From Micractinium sp. NFX-FRZ (taxonomy: Eukaryota > Chlorophyta > Trebouxiophyceae > Chlorellales > Chlorellaceae), in the NCBI GenBank assembly GCA_029339195.1, contig JAPTJF010000458.1, positions 1 to 49,511 on the forward strand: a DNA stretch of 49,511 nucleotides, given 5' to 3'. The position numbers and the translations under genes are program-made. Positions 21,915 through 33,100 of the stretch are shown in pieces. The notes below the pieces were generated by a model that worked only from the letters and a program-made list of their open reading frames with translations, was not told the DNA's origin and made no database searches. The stretch's first letter is position 1. Each line of letters begins with the position of its first letter.

Positions 21915-24900
21915 TCAGCTGCGCTGCGTCTCCTTGCCTAGCTGCGGGTGGATGTCTGGGTACGTCCAGGGCACAAACCCGGCGCCCTGCACCTCCTCTG
22001 CAGGCGGGCGAGCAGGAAAGACACGGGAGGGACAGGCACGGGCGGCAAAGTGGGGTTGGGCGGGTGGTGGGGCGGGTGCTGGCGGTGGTTCCGGAACAGC
22101 ATGAATGCGGCGCGGGGCCATAGGTGGGCCAGCCAGGCGCCAGCTAGGCACTCCGCTGCCTGCCCATCCCCCTGCTGCCCCTCCGCCACCCTGCGGCTTG
22201 CCGGGTCGCCGCGCCTTCCAAGGTAAAAGGAGCCGTCCCCTCCCCGCCTCCAAGCCTCCTGCCCGCCCCCTTACAACCCCTCCCATTGCTCTCACCTTCC
22301 GACTTGCTGGGCGGCCGCGCCTCCATGGACAGATACTCCCCAGTGAACTCAAACTGGGGGCACTCCTCGTTGCTGTACTCTCCAGGCAGGACTTCTGCCA
22401 TAACACAAGGGCATCCAGCGTGGGCGGGGAGGCAGAGGGGAGGGGGAGGGTGAGCGGCAGCTCGGGGCAGTGCGCGTTACGGTACTCCGCCGGCCGACGG
22501 GAGGGGCGGGGCAGTTGGAGGACGTGAGGTGGCCCCTCCTTCCCCCACGCATGTACATTGGCCAGCCAGGGTGGTGTGCGCGCGGCATATGGGGCCACAG
22601 CACACAGCAAGGTGTGGGCAGAGCAGGCGGTGCCGGTCATTGCAGCACAGCAGGCAAGCTGCCGCCCGCCAGCGGGGGGCAGCACAAACCTGCGTCTGCG
22701 GGCAGCGCCTTGAACCAGCGCGGCTGCCACGACTCCCCGCGCCGCTCCCGCTCCTTGCGCTCCGCCCGCTGCATCTCCTCCAAATTGTACTTGGCCACAG
22801 CAGAGTCTGCAGGCAGTAGCAGCCACAAAGGCAACTGGTCAAGGGCAGTCGGGGGAACGACCAACAAAGCGTGGCCCAAGGTGAGCCCAGCTACTCCAGG
22901 TTGCACATGGCCACAGCCAAACGCAGCCCTTCACAGAGATCAGGATCGCCAAAGTAACACCTGTCAAGGTCCGGCTTGCGTCAGCGCCTCGCCCCCAAAG
23001 CCTGCCATCTATCTGCACATGACACCCGCTGCCGGCAACCACACCCCTGACCCTGCACCCCGCCCGCACCCGCCCCACCCGAGGAGTTGCTCAGCAGCCC
23101 ACACCCAAAGCCCGCCGTCTATCTGCACATGACACCCAATGCCGGCAATCACACAAACCCGCCCCCCCTCCGCACCCCCCGCACACAAACCCGCCCCCCG
23201 CCCGACCCCCGCCCCACCCGAGGAGTTGCCCAGCTCCAGCAGCGCGCGGTCGGGGCGGCGGCGCGAGTCGGAGGGCAGCGGGTTGATGCCCCCCTCGCAG
23301 CTGTTGAGCTTGTGGGCAAACTGGGTGAAGCTGTAGGGGTCGTCGGTGGGCTTGGGGGTGGCCTGCACCCGGGGGGAGAGAGGGAGCGCACCACATGTGT
23401 GTTGGCTGGTGCTGCCAGGTGGTGCCCACGCCTGCACTGCAGCGCGCCCCTCCAGCCGGCCAGCACGAGGCTCAAATTGCAACGCTGGAAGGGGCGGTTG
23501 CCCACCGCTCTGCCTCCACCCCCCTTCGGACCGGAGCCCCCGCCCAGCAGGAACGCTTGCAATGCTACCACAAAGCTGGGAGGGAGGCAAACACGACGCC
23601 ACTCACCGTCCACAGCCGCAGCGGCTCCTCGCCCTCCAGTGGGTCCGCATTCTCGTCACACTTCACTGCAGGCGGGCAGGAATGAAGCATGTGCACACAC
23701 ATTCAAGGAGCGTTGCTGCCTGAAAGTCCACCAGTGCGCTGCTGGCTTCAGCTCTGTGTGCCCTGGTAAAAGGGCCCGTTCCAGAGGGGCGCTCATTCCA
23801 GCGGGGCGCTCGTTTTGCTTTCCCTCTGCCATGTGCAGCCTCGCCCAACACAGACCCCGCCTCATCAAAAGTCAAACGCACATGCCGGGGCAGCAAAGAA
23901 AGTTGCTTCTCCCCACCTGCCTTGTAGCCAGCGTGTCAGGCACCCTTACTCCCCATAGACAGCCTTAAACGCAAGCACCACCTGCGCCCCGCACCTGCAT
24001 CCAGGTACTCGTTCCACCTGCCCTCCAGCTGGTACACCGGGGTGCCGTCCTCCTTGCTGATGGTGCCGCCCACCTGCGGCGCACGACAGCGAGGGGAAGG
24101 GAGACGCGTGTGTGTGTGTGTGTGTGTGTGCGCGGCTCCTGAGCACTCCGCGCCCCAAACCTACCTACCCATACCCCGTCCCATCCTACTTCGTAGCGCC
24201 CCGCCCCAAGCCAGCTGCAGGGCTTGAAATGGCCTCCCCAATCGCCCACTTCAACCCCCCCACCCCAGATGCGCCACACGTCCCTACCTCGTAGCGCCCC
24301 GCCCCAAACCAGCCGCAGGGCTTAAAGTACATGTACGCCTTGGCGCCCGTGGTGGAGTTGAGCAGCGTGTAGTCGCCGTACGTGTCAATCCACGTCTTGC
24401 CTGCAACACACAGCTCAACACAGGAGAAGGGACAGTAAACATGGGGCTAGGCGGCGGAGCCTGAGCAGAGTGCAGCGCTGTGCATGTGTGTGCCACGCCC
24501 ACAACTGGCCTGGCTAAGGGCAGGGTTGCAGACTTTATTCGGTCGGGCGGGCGGATACCCGGTTGCATGCGTGGTTTGGCAGGCAGCAGGCGGCACACCG
24601 CCCCCTCCCCAACATCCCCGCAGACCCAGGCCAGCGCTGGCTACCTCGCTGCCCGACCACCCCACCCACCCAGGATGACGTTGTTTGCCTTGGAGGTGGG
24701 AGGCACCAGGCTGAACACCTCGCCCGTCGACTTGAGCCGGATGCGGGTGCGGCCTGCGGAGGGCGGGGGTTGGGGTGGGGGGCGTGGGTGGTGGTGGGTG
24801 CAGGGGGATGGGCAGGTGGCAGGTGACAGTGGGGGCATGTACCACCCGTCGCCCCGTCGGCTTGGGATGAGAGATGCGGGGGCGGCTTACAGAGGGCAGC

Positions 24901-27115
24901 GTGGGGTGGGGTGCAAACGGCGTGGGGATGGACAGCGTGTGAAGCATTGGGCGCTCGGGGCAGCCGCACAGCCCTGGCCATGTGCAGTGACGGAGCAGGT
25001 GGCAACGGCAGCTCTGCGCCAGCCCTGGCTTTATCACAAACACACCAAGGGGCAGCAAGGGAGTGTTTGTGGGGCGCTCACCAATGGGGTACACCTCCAC
25101 GCTGTTGCCCAGGAACTTGGTCTTGGGGGCGGACACCAGGTCGTACGCCCACAGGTCGGTCTCGCCGTGGCCGGCACCAATGGGCGGGTGGTGGGACACC
25201 TGCAGGGGTAGGGGTAGTAAGGCAGGGGTGCGGCTGTGGAAAAGACGTCAGACCAGGAGCCCCCGCCGCATGTCAAATCTCGCAGTGGCAGCACCCCCGC
25301 AGGAGGTGGGGCGAACGGGAGAGAGGAGAGGGGTGGCGGCACACACATTGGGGACAGATGCACAGGTGAAGGCATACGCGGGGGTGTGCACATGCCCGGC
25401 TCTCCTGCCTCCCCCGCGCCAACGCCCCCTCACCGCGCTGCACTGTGCTGGATGTGCCCCCTTTTCCATTTTCCCTGCCTCCCCGCTGTGGTGCCCCCCA
25501 CCCGCACCAGACCTGCTCCGCGATGTACTTGACCCCCGTCTCGGGGCGCAGGAACTCAAAGGTCTCCCCCAGGATGGGGTTGAACGGCTTCCAGGGGCGC
25601 TCCAGCGTGGAGAAGGGGCCCATGGTGAAGCCCACCACCCAGGCCAGGCTGCACAACAATACAAGTAACACGTGGACATGAGGTTTTGCGTTGGATACGA
25701 ATACTTGCAATCCGTGGCGAGCCATGAGGGTGGAAGGCCAGGGGGGCGCCGAGGGCGTGGCCCACCACCCAGGCCTGGTGTGGGGCTTCGGACGGTGCAC
25801 CGCGCTTCCCTAGCCACCTTTACTCCCCAGCTCACCGCTCGTATGGGTCCTCCGTCACCGCCGCCTTGTCCAGCAGGTCTGTGTACTCCATGATTTCCCC
25901 CATGCACTGCAGCAGTACATGTGGGCAAAGCACATGATGAAGCATTGAAGTGAACATTTCTGTACAATCGTGCACTCCTCCCCCCTGCACCGCATTGACA
26001 TGCATGGATACAGCACAGCGAAGCGAATGCTTCACAGATCAAGTGCACGCCGTGATCTCTCCCCAGCCCTGCATCAAACGTACGTCCGCACACAGAAACA
26101 TGCAATACATGCGCTGCTTCCAGCACCCAGCCCCACTGGGCCGCACCCCAACCATGCTCCGTCCCGCAGCAACCTCCAGCGTCAACACAGGTAAAGCAGG
26201 CCTGCTGCCTGTCCCTGCCGCCCTGACATCTCATTCCCCAATGCAGCACCCATCTCGCCTGCAGCGCGGGCAGTGGCTGCACTGCGCACAGGGGGGGGCA
26301 GGCCTGCCCCCTGCCACCCTCCCCAACCCCACCTGCACTGTGTGCAGCTTACGGGGTGCAGCGTGCAGCACACAACACACCTGCAGCATGGTGAATGGCT
26401 GCATGATCCAGACGGGCAGGATGACCAGGGATGTGATGTCCTTGCCGAGGTAGTCCTTGTAGCTGCTGAACGCCTTGGAGCGGTCCTGCGGGCCGAGTGA
26501 AACGTGTGGGGGGCGGGGGGTGGAAGGTGGTTGGGAGGTGGCAGGCGCCGCCACCGGCAAAACGGCACACACTTGGGTTGCAAGTGAAGCACGCGTGTCC
26601 TTGCAGTGCCTGCCCAATCTCTTGGCCGTGTGTGAGTGCGGCCCTCTGCTTCTGCGCTGGAAAATGGAGGCACACACACTGGGCAGCGGGTGGGCGGCTG
26701 GCGGGTGAGGCACCGCCCTGTCGCACCTCGCTGATTGTGGCTTCCTGCGCCGACGTCGCCTCCCCAGATGTGGGGTCCACGACGTCGAGATCCTCGTAGC
26801 CCATCACGCTGCAGGGCCAACGGCGGGGAGGTGGAGGGTGCCACCGCATGCCGTCGGTGCTGGAGGGCCGCTGGCGCGCGACAGCAACGCGTGCATCGGC
26901 GCTCGGTCATCCAAAGGAGTCAATTCAGGCAGGCGGGCAGGAACCGGCCCGCTGGCACGCTTGAACTGAAAATGGCAATTGCTCTGCCGCGCTCTGCAGG
27001 CGCTCCCTGCCGCTCACCTGCTAACGGTGGTCGCCGCGGCATTGTACATGGACGCTCCCAGGTTCCAGGCGCCCGAGAGCCACCCGCTTCCCCCTTGCTG
27101 CTGCTGGTCCGCCAT
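21915..27115 (-). CDS. Oxysterol-binding protein-related protein (ORP), short type
   Basis: Predicted lipid-transfer protein carrying sterol or phosphoinositide between membranes. Fourteen exons: 27115-27018, 26808-26727, 26485-26381, 25906-25836, 25648-25513, 25199-25082, 24753-24670, 24400-24288, 24073-23995, 23665-23607, 23362-23218, 22806-22690, 22394-22296, 21997-21915; 462 aa. The OSBP domain spans nearly all of it: [10 protein letters not shown], then [14 protein letters not shown] at about 145-158, the family hallmark EQVSHHPP at about 162-170, the ERYE-like WFGAGRYE, and a basic [17 protein letters not shown] near the end. There is no PH domain and no clear FFAT motif, as in the short plant ORP3 group. 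The N-terminal 30 residues are Gln/Gly/Ala-rich. Introns 8 and 11 contain extra copies of the neighbouring exon ends. The exon 12 donor (GTTTGT) is the weakest junction. Confidence 0.95.
22997..23230. repeat. Tandem duplication carrying the ORP exon 11 donor
   Basis: The donor region CGCCCCACCCGAGGAGTTGC at 23210-23229 recurs unchanged at 23071-23090 inside intron 11. The segments beside them (ATCTGCACATGACACCC at 23010 and again at 23120) match at a 110-bp offset. The difference between 110 and 139 bp comes from an expanded C/A-rich stretch in one copy. Confidence 0.85.
24107..24130. repeat. (TG)n microsatellite
   Basis: Twelve TG dinucleotides in ORP intron 8, beside the exon 9 acceptor. 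On the sense strand it is an (AC) run. Confidence 0.95.
24180..24330. repeat. Duplicated ORP exon 8 donor end
   Basis: The exon 8 end with its donor (about 24284-24330: TCGTAGCGCCCCGCCCCAAA and on) recurs at about 24185-24235 in intron 8 with few changes (TCGTAGCGCCCCGCCCCAAG). The donor in the copy has changed from ACCTC to ACTTC, so it is no longer a good splice site. Confidence 0.85.
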
Positions 27116-27943
27116 GGTCGCCTGCTGTCTGCTCCCAGTAGCGGTTTGAACCTCTCACACCACAGGAGAAACACTGACAGAAGTTCCGTCACGGTCACCC
27201 CATCCTTCACCTGCCGCCGCCAGCACAGCGGCACAGCGCGCTGGCGGTCCATGCTGCCCACCCGCTTGTTTGACCCACTGGTAGTGTTGGGTCGTTCATG
27301 TTGGGCGTGTGGGTGGGTACGCCGCTTGTAATTCACGAATCCAAACTTGACAAGAGAGGGAATTGGTGTATGCGAGGGTGAGGAGGCAGTGTGGCGGGAG
27401 ACTGCAAGCCTGGTGCCACAGCCCCGGCTTGTGATACGCCAAGACCAGAGCAATGCGCTGGGGCACAGTCAGATGGTGCTGCATCCGTTGATGCTTTGAG
27501 TTAAATGACATGTCTAGCTGGGGCCGCAGGACAGGGCCACCGCAACTCGCCATGCAAGGAAGGCAGACAAACTGGCGTGGACCTGGCAGCTTGTGAGCCG
27601 TGGCTTGCCTATTCCCCCGCTTGCATGCGCCACTCGGCACGAAGGGCCATGTAGCACGGATGGCTGTGAATCGCCCGCAAGGAGTTCATGGGCGCTGTGG
27701 CATCACATGCGCTGATTCAATGGGCCGGGACAAATGGGACTGAATAAATTACAAGTGGGCGCATGTACGGGTGCTCCGCTGGCCTTCAGCTGGGTATCGA
27801 CAAGCAAGCGCAGTGACAGGAACAGTGGGTAAAAACTTGCAAGGAGGGGATGTTGCACATAATTTGAGGGGGATTCTCATCAACTCAAACTCAGGGCTGC
27901 AGGCCCGTGCCATGCCAGCGAAACCGCTGCCCGCCGGCCCTGG
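27116..27943. other. Intergenic, ORP promoter and bZIP 3' UTR
   Basis: Separates the ORP start codon from the stop of the bZIP gene on the same strand. It contains the bZIP poly(A) signal. The short ORFs here lack coding character. Confidence 0.6.
27749..27753 (-). terminator. Poly(A) signal TGTAA
   Basis: Minus-strand TGTAA about 190 bp after the bZIP stop codon, in a locally A/T-rich patch. Confidence 0.55.
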
Positions 27944-29394
27944 CTACAGCAACATGGGAGAGGGCCAGCCAGGGGAGCCCAGCTGCGCCGGCAGGTCCAC
28001 TGGGCTGGGCAGCCCGCTGCCGCCGCCGGTGCCGCCGCTGGTGCGGCTACCGCCGCTGCCGCCGGCCTGCAGAAGCGTCAGCTGGGCCCGCAGCTCGCAA
28101 TTCTCGATGGTCGTGTCCCGCCAACAACGCGTCACCTCTGCAGAGAGGGGGACAGGCACAGAGGGTGCAACAGGGTGACACAACCACTTTTGGGGGACAG
28201 CATGTGCCCACGTCGGAGCAAGTGGGAGTCGCGCATTTGTGTCACGCCAGGAACCAGCGTCGACTCTGCAGCAGCAGCAGCAGCAGGAATTTTGGCATGG
28301 CGGATGCGCCGGCTTGGGGGCATGAGGGCCCGCCAGCGGGAAGGAGGCGTGCGGACGCTGGCAGCGGGAAGGCGGGCGCAGGCAGTGAGTGCACAAGGCA
28401 GGAGGGGACGGGGCACAGTGCTCCTTCCCCTGTTTTCCACTAGCCACGAGCCCCACGTACCTGTGAGGGTGGCCAGCAGGCGTGCGTTGTCCGCCTGCAG
28501 CTGCTCCACACTGACAGTCAGCTCAGACAGCAGCTCCTGCAGGCACAGGGGAGGCACGACACCCCACAAGGGAGACACAGGATGAGCCTGAACTAACTGT
28601 TCATGAGCATGGCACGACCCACCACACCGATACTCCAGGTCAGCCAGCGGCTCCTGCAGGCACACAGGAAATACCCCAAATGAGAAACAGCGTGGCCATG
28701 AGCTGCTCCACACCGAGCACCGGCTGGGCCAGCGCAGTGGCAGACCGGATGACACGTGTCAGGCAGACACTCTTGTCTGGAGCACGTCAAACACATAAAC
28801 TGTTTGAGCGCCGGGAAGGCCCACGCAGCGGGGCACTCAGCTCAGCCAGCAGCTCCAAGTCAAGGCACAATGCAGGCAGGGGGCATACCAAATCAAAGCT
28901 GGAGCGGGCATTTTCTTTACTGTGCAGCGGACGGCAGGGGATGACTACACCGCCCCACACAGGTTGCCTGGCACCAGTATGTAAGCAGGCCAACCCGGTG
29001 CAGGCGCAGGCGCCCACTTGGCACGCACCGTTTTGCGCTGCCGGATGCGCCGTGCGCAGTCGCGGTTCTGGATGCGCCGCCGCTCCCGTTTTTGGCTGTC
29101 GGGGGACAGCATGGCCAGCAGTTCCTCCTCCCAATCCTCCAGAGCGCCGGCACCCACGCTGCCGCTGCCCACGCCACCGCTGCCACTGCATCCACCTGCG
29201 CCTGTTGCCCTCAGCGCCGCCGCCTCCGCGCTGCCCTCACGGTATCCGTGCCGCTCTGCGTCTGCAAACTGCCCCAGGGGCTCCCGGGAGAGGCCGCGGG
29301 GCGCGGCCGAAGTGCTCGGCGCCCACTCCTGGTCTTCTCCCTCCGAGTCCCCCTCGATGTAGCTCTGTCTGATCGCACGCCTGCTGGCGCGCAT
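27944..29394 (-). CDS. bZIP transcription factor
   Basis: Predicted DNA-binding regulator. Three exons (29394-29029, 28536-28461, 28137-27944) give 211 aa. An acidic, Gly/Ser-rich N-terminus leads to the basic region RERRRIQNRDCARRIRQRK at about 103-121. Splicing to exon 2 yields ELLSELTVSVEQLQADNARL, which places the first zipper leucine exactly at N-x7-R-x9-L. Exon 3 adds more zipper-like heptads (ENCELRAQLTLLQ) and a disordered Gly/Ser/Pro tail. The basic region is unusual: the two conserved Ser positions of NRxSARxSR are Cys and Ile. Intron 1 carries several decayed copies of the zipper exon, which leaves room for alternative exons; the model chosen uses the only copy that keeps the full heptad register. 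Confidence 0.87.
28531..28860. repeat. Decayed tandem copies of the bZIP zipper exon in intron 1
   Basis: The acceptor end of exon 2 (GACAGCAGCTCCTGCAGGCACA, about 28525-28546) recurs at 28639-28668 (CAGCCAGCGGCTCCTGCAGGCA), and its coding core recurs at 28690-28715 (GTGGCCATGAGCTGCTCCAC) and 28830-28858 (CACTCAGCTCAGCCAGCAGC). Read on the minus strand, two copies start a zipper-like peptide (EPLADLE and ELLAELS) but stop or lose the heptads soon after. Confidence 0.75.
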
Positions 29395-30182
29395 GGCTGC
29401 TGCTGTTGCCGGGCCGCGTTGAGTACCGGGAGGATGGACACTCTCGAGCGTGCAAGTTTGGACTGTCAGGCGACCTGAAAGTCAGCAGGATACGCGCGGC
29501 GTCTCGTAAGAGGTGTGCAGCTTGGGAATTGCTATCTTCCCAAGTTGAACACATTTGGGCGGTGCCCAGCGCACGCAGCAGGGCCGACAGTGCGTGACAG
29601 CAGGTGCCAAACGCCCAATTTGTACACCCTGGATGTTGCTGGGTGCTTCTGACGCTGCTCAATGTGCACTTGCACATGGGGCGGCGTCACAGGGGTGTGC
29701 TTGCATTTTGCAAGGGGCACAATTGCGTCTCAAATTGACTGGGGAGGGATGAATCAGGGGGAGGGAAATGGGGCTTGCAGTACATACGTATTTGATACAC
29801 AGTGGGGGCAAGGCAAGGGGCTTGCAGGGGATACACACCAAACGATTGGAGGCAAAGCAAGGGGGGTTCGACACTTGGCTCTGCACTAGAAACTGGACGT
29901 GTAAGTAGTTTGGGGCTCCGCTGTGTCGCTGTCCCACGGTCATTTCGGGTACACTTTTTGATAACATGTTCATCGCGCTTCTCTGCGCTGATCTACGGGG
30001 CGCTGCTCTTGCGCTGCTCTTGGAAAGCACTGCTCCTACGTTGCGCTGCCCTCTGAATGTGTGCCGTCTTTGAACCGTCTCTCTCCAGGGGGCACAGCCC
30101 GAGCTGCCAGCTGCTCCTGGCGAAATGACCAGGGGGCACTCAGCCCCCAGCCGCAGTCGCAGCACCAGCACCGGTCTGCGCC
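29395..30182. other. Intergenic, bZIP promoter and SEC14 3' UTR
   Basis: About 790 bp, less GC-rich than the flanks, with many GGGG/CAAGGGG words at 29740-29870. An open frame on the minus strand runs through the region but shows no domain and no good start. No gene called. Confidence 0.55.
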
Positions 30183-33100
30183 TCACACCAGGGCGCTCAG
30201 GCCCAGACGCTGCGACAGCAGCGCCGTCATGAGGAGCAGGAATATTGCGGTGAGCAGGAGGTGCTGCTGCCCAGCGGCCGCCAGGCGGGCGCGCAGGGGC
30301 GAGCCAGGGCGCCAGGCCTGGGCGGGGGAGCCCTCCTGGGGTGCAATCTCCTTGATTGTTTCCAGCTCCTCAGCCCAGGACACTGCGGCAGCAGGGCGGG
30401 GCGGGGGAGGGGGTGAGATAAGGTAGAGGGTGCGGGTTGGAGGGACGCCCGGATTGGAGAAGAGGCAAGGGGTGTGGGCCTCGCACAAAGGTGCTGGCCA
30501 GGGGGCGGTCGAGGGTGGTGAGGGCACACCCCTGTTGGCATGCCCGCATTGCGTGCCGTCCCAGCGGCGTCACCCTGGCGCCTGAAAACATGCACACGTG
30601 CTGGCTGCGGATGCATGCCACCCAGAACAGGGCATCACACGGGTGCCGACCTGAGCACTGGCGGGCGAGCAAGCTGCCAGTGGTAGGGCAGAGCAAGTGA
30701 TGATCAAAGACAAAAGCAGTGCGCTGTCTTTGCAAAACAGGCACAGAAAGTGTGGTCACCTGAGGACTGGCGGCGCAGCGGGTGGGAGCCCAGCACTCCC
30801 AGCTTGCGCGCGCAGCTCGCATCCCCAGATTCGGCAGACTCGGTCCGCCGCAGGCTGCTCTTGCGCGGGGTGAGCCCCCGGCTGGGGGTGCCCCTGCGCA
30901 CGGCAAGGGAGGGTGGCAGAGCACAGCAGGGTGAGCAGGGCAAGCACAAGTGGGGAGGCAGCGGGTATGCTGGGACGGACAAGAGGCGGGGCGAGGGAGG
31001 GGAGCAGCAGCAGCAGCAGCGGGGTGGTGGGAGGCGGCGGGGATGCACACAATGAGAAACGAAAAGACAGGGCAGCGGGACACACAAGATGAGCCCTGCG
31101 AACGCGTCACGCTCAAAGGGTGCACACCAGGAGGCAAAGGCCAAGGGAGCACGCGCAGCTCGCACCTGCCGCTGGGCCGGTCGGGCAGGTCTGTCAGGCC
31201 GCCCCGCCGCCGGGCGCTGGCGGGCGTGCGCGGGCTGCTGCTGTTGCTCCCTCCCATGCTGCCTGAGGAGCCCGAAGAGGAGAGGCGGCGCAGGCGCGGC
31301 TGCACCTGCTGCTGCTGCTGCATGGACGCCAAGCCGCCCTCGCTGCCGTCGGCGCCCCGCCGGCCGGGCAGCACCGCGGCCAGCAAGGCAGCAAAGCCTG
31401 CCATCCCGCGGGCAGCGCTAGCTGGGCTGGGCTGGTGAGCCGCTGCCCTTGGGCCGCCCCCAGTTGCCTCGGGCAGTGCACCAGACGAGGATGCAGCCAG
31501 GCTGTCGGAGCGGAGCAGCAGCGGCGGCGCGCCCTGCGCCTGCATCACCCGCTGCTCCACGCCCGCCTGCCTCACCGCATCCGCTGCCGCTTTGGTGCGG
31601 GCAGCAGGCACCACCTCGTCCCCATAGCTGCTGTCCCTGCTGAGCAGGCCCGCCGGGCTCTGCATGCCGGGGGACCAGGGCACGGCGTGGCTGCTGGGGC
31701 CCTGCGCCGACGAGGAAACCGCCGCATGCAGCAGCCGCCCAGCCGCCTCCTGCACCCCGCCACCTGCCGCTGCTGCCATGAAAGCTGGCTGCTGCTGCTG
31801 CTGCTCATATGGTGACTGTATGGCAGATGTGATCCCGGCGGCTCGGGCTGCATCCTCCAGGGAGAGGCGGCGCTTGGAGTCAAAGGGGGAGGGAGAAGGG
31901 GCGCGCTGCGCTGCGCCGGCGGCCCGACAGCTCACCGCCCACGGCGAGGCAACGGCCGCCTGGCTGTGCTGCTGGTGCTGCTGCTGCTCTGTGCTCTGCG
32001 TCTGCTGCTGCGGCAGCTGCTGCATGGGGCCCAGCTGGCGGCGCGCCCGGCCCACCTCCCGCGGTGACTGGGGCGCCTTGAGGGTGGGGGGAGGCGTGTG
32101 CGGCACGTCCTCTTCTGCCACGCCCTGCTGTGCATGCTGCACCGAGGCCGCCGCAGCACATGCCGCACCGCCCGCTGCCGCCGCCGCGGCAGCCAGCGCG
32201 GGCACGCCGGCGCCGCCCGGGAGCGAGGGGCGGTGGGAGGCGGCTGCTGCCGCGGGGGCTGCTGGCAGGGCGGGCAGCCCAGGGGTTGTGCTGGTGAGGC
32301 TTGTGGTGACGGGCGAGAGGAGCGCGGGGGTGCTGTCGCCGCTGCTGAGGAAGCTGCAGTTGCTCAGGGTGCGGCGCAGGGTCGGCTTGACGGCGGAGCG
32401 CCTCTTTGTGAGGAAGGCAACCGTGACGGGCAGGTCCGGGTCCTCGATGCTGCTCAGCACCATCTTCCTGCAGGTGGGGACAGGCAGGCATGACAGGCGG
32501 GTGGGGTGAGAAGGATAAGGAGGGCGGCGGGGCGAGGACGGATGGACAGATAGATAGAAACATGGTACAGGGTGTGTGAGCTGGGGGGTGTAGGGTGGCA
32601 GGCAGGGAGCCGCTCTGGCAGAACGGGTATGGTGTCAGCAGCAGACGCCAGAGCCAGGCAGACAGGCCAAAGGCAGGCAAGCAGGCAGGCAAGCTGGTCA
32701 ACAAGCAGGCAGCCCCGGCCTGGCTGTGAACGAACACCGTCCTGCCCGGCAACCTCACCCCCTCCCGCCCTCGCACCGCACCGACCTCAACCCCTCCCAC
32801 CCCCCCCCCACCCCCGCACCGCACCCCACCTGCGCGTGTTGGGGTGCAGCATCGGCATGACGGCGTGCAGCGCCCAGCGCAGCAGCAGCGGCAGCTCCAG
32901 CAAGTGCAGGCGGAACAGGCGGTCCTGAAAGAACAGCACGGGACAGCACAAATAAATGATTAAATGGTAGAAGGTGCAGGCGGAACAGCCGGTCCTGAGG
33001 GAACAGCACGGGGAGTCAAGACAACATGCTTAGGTGATGCAAGGTGCAAGCGGACCAGGCGGCGGCTGACCAGCAGTCGGGCTGCAGCTCAGCGGCGGCT

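Noticed and set aside
29659..30186. 175-residue minus-strand ORF downstream of the SEC14 stop
   Set aside because: No domain, no coherent composition, and it overlaps the last SEC14 codons only slightly; more likely UTR.
31434..32510. Cysteine-rich plus-strand ORFs opposite the SEC14 linker exon
   Set aside because: They are antisense of Ser/Ala/Gln triplet repeats; no start context, splice chain or conserved motif.
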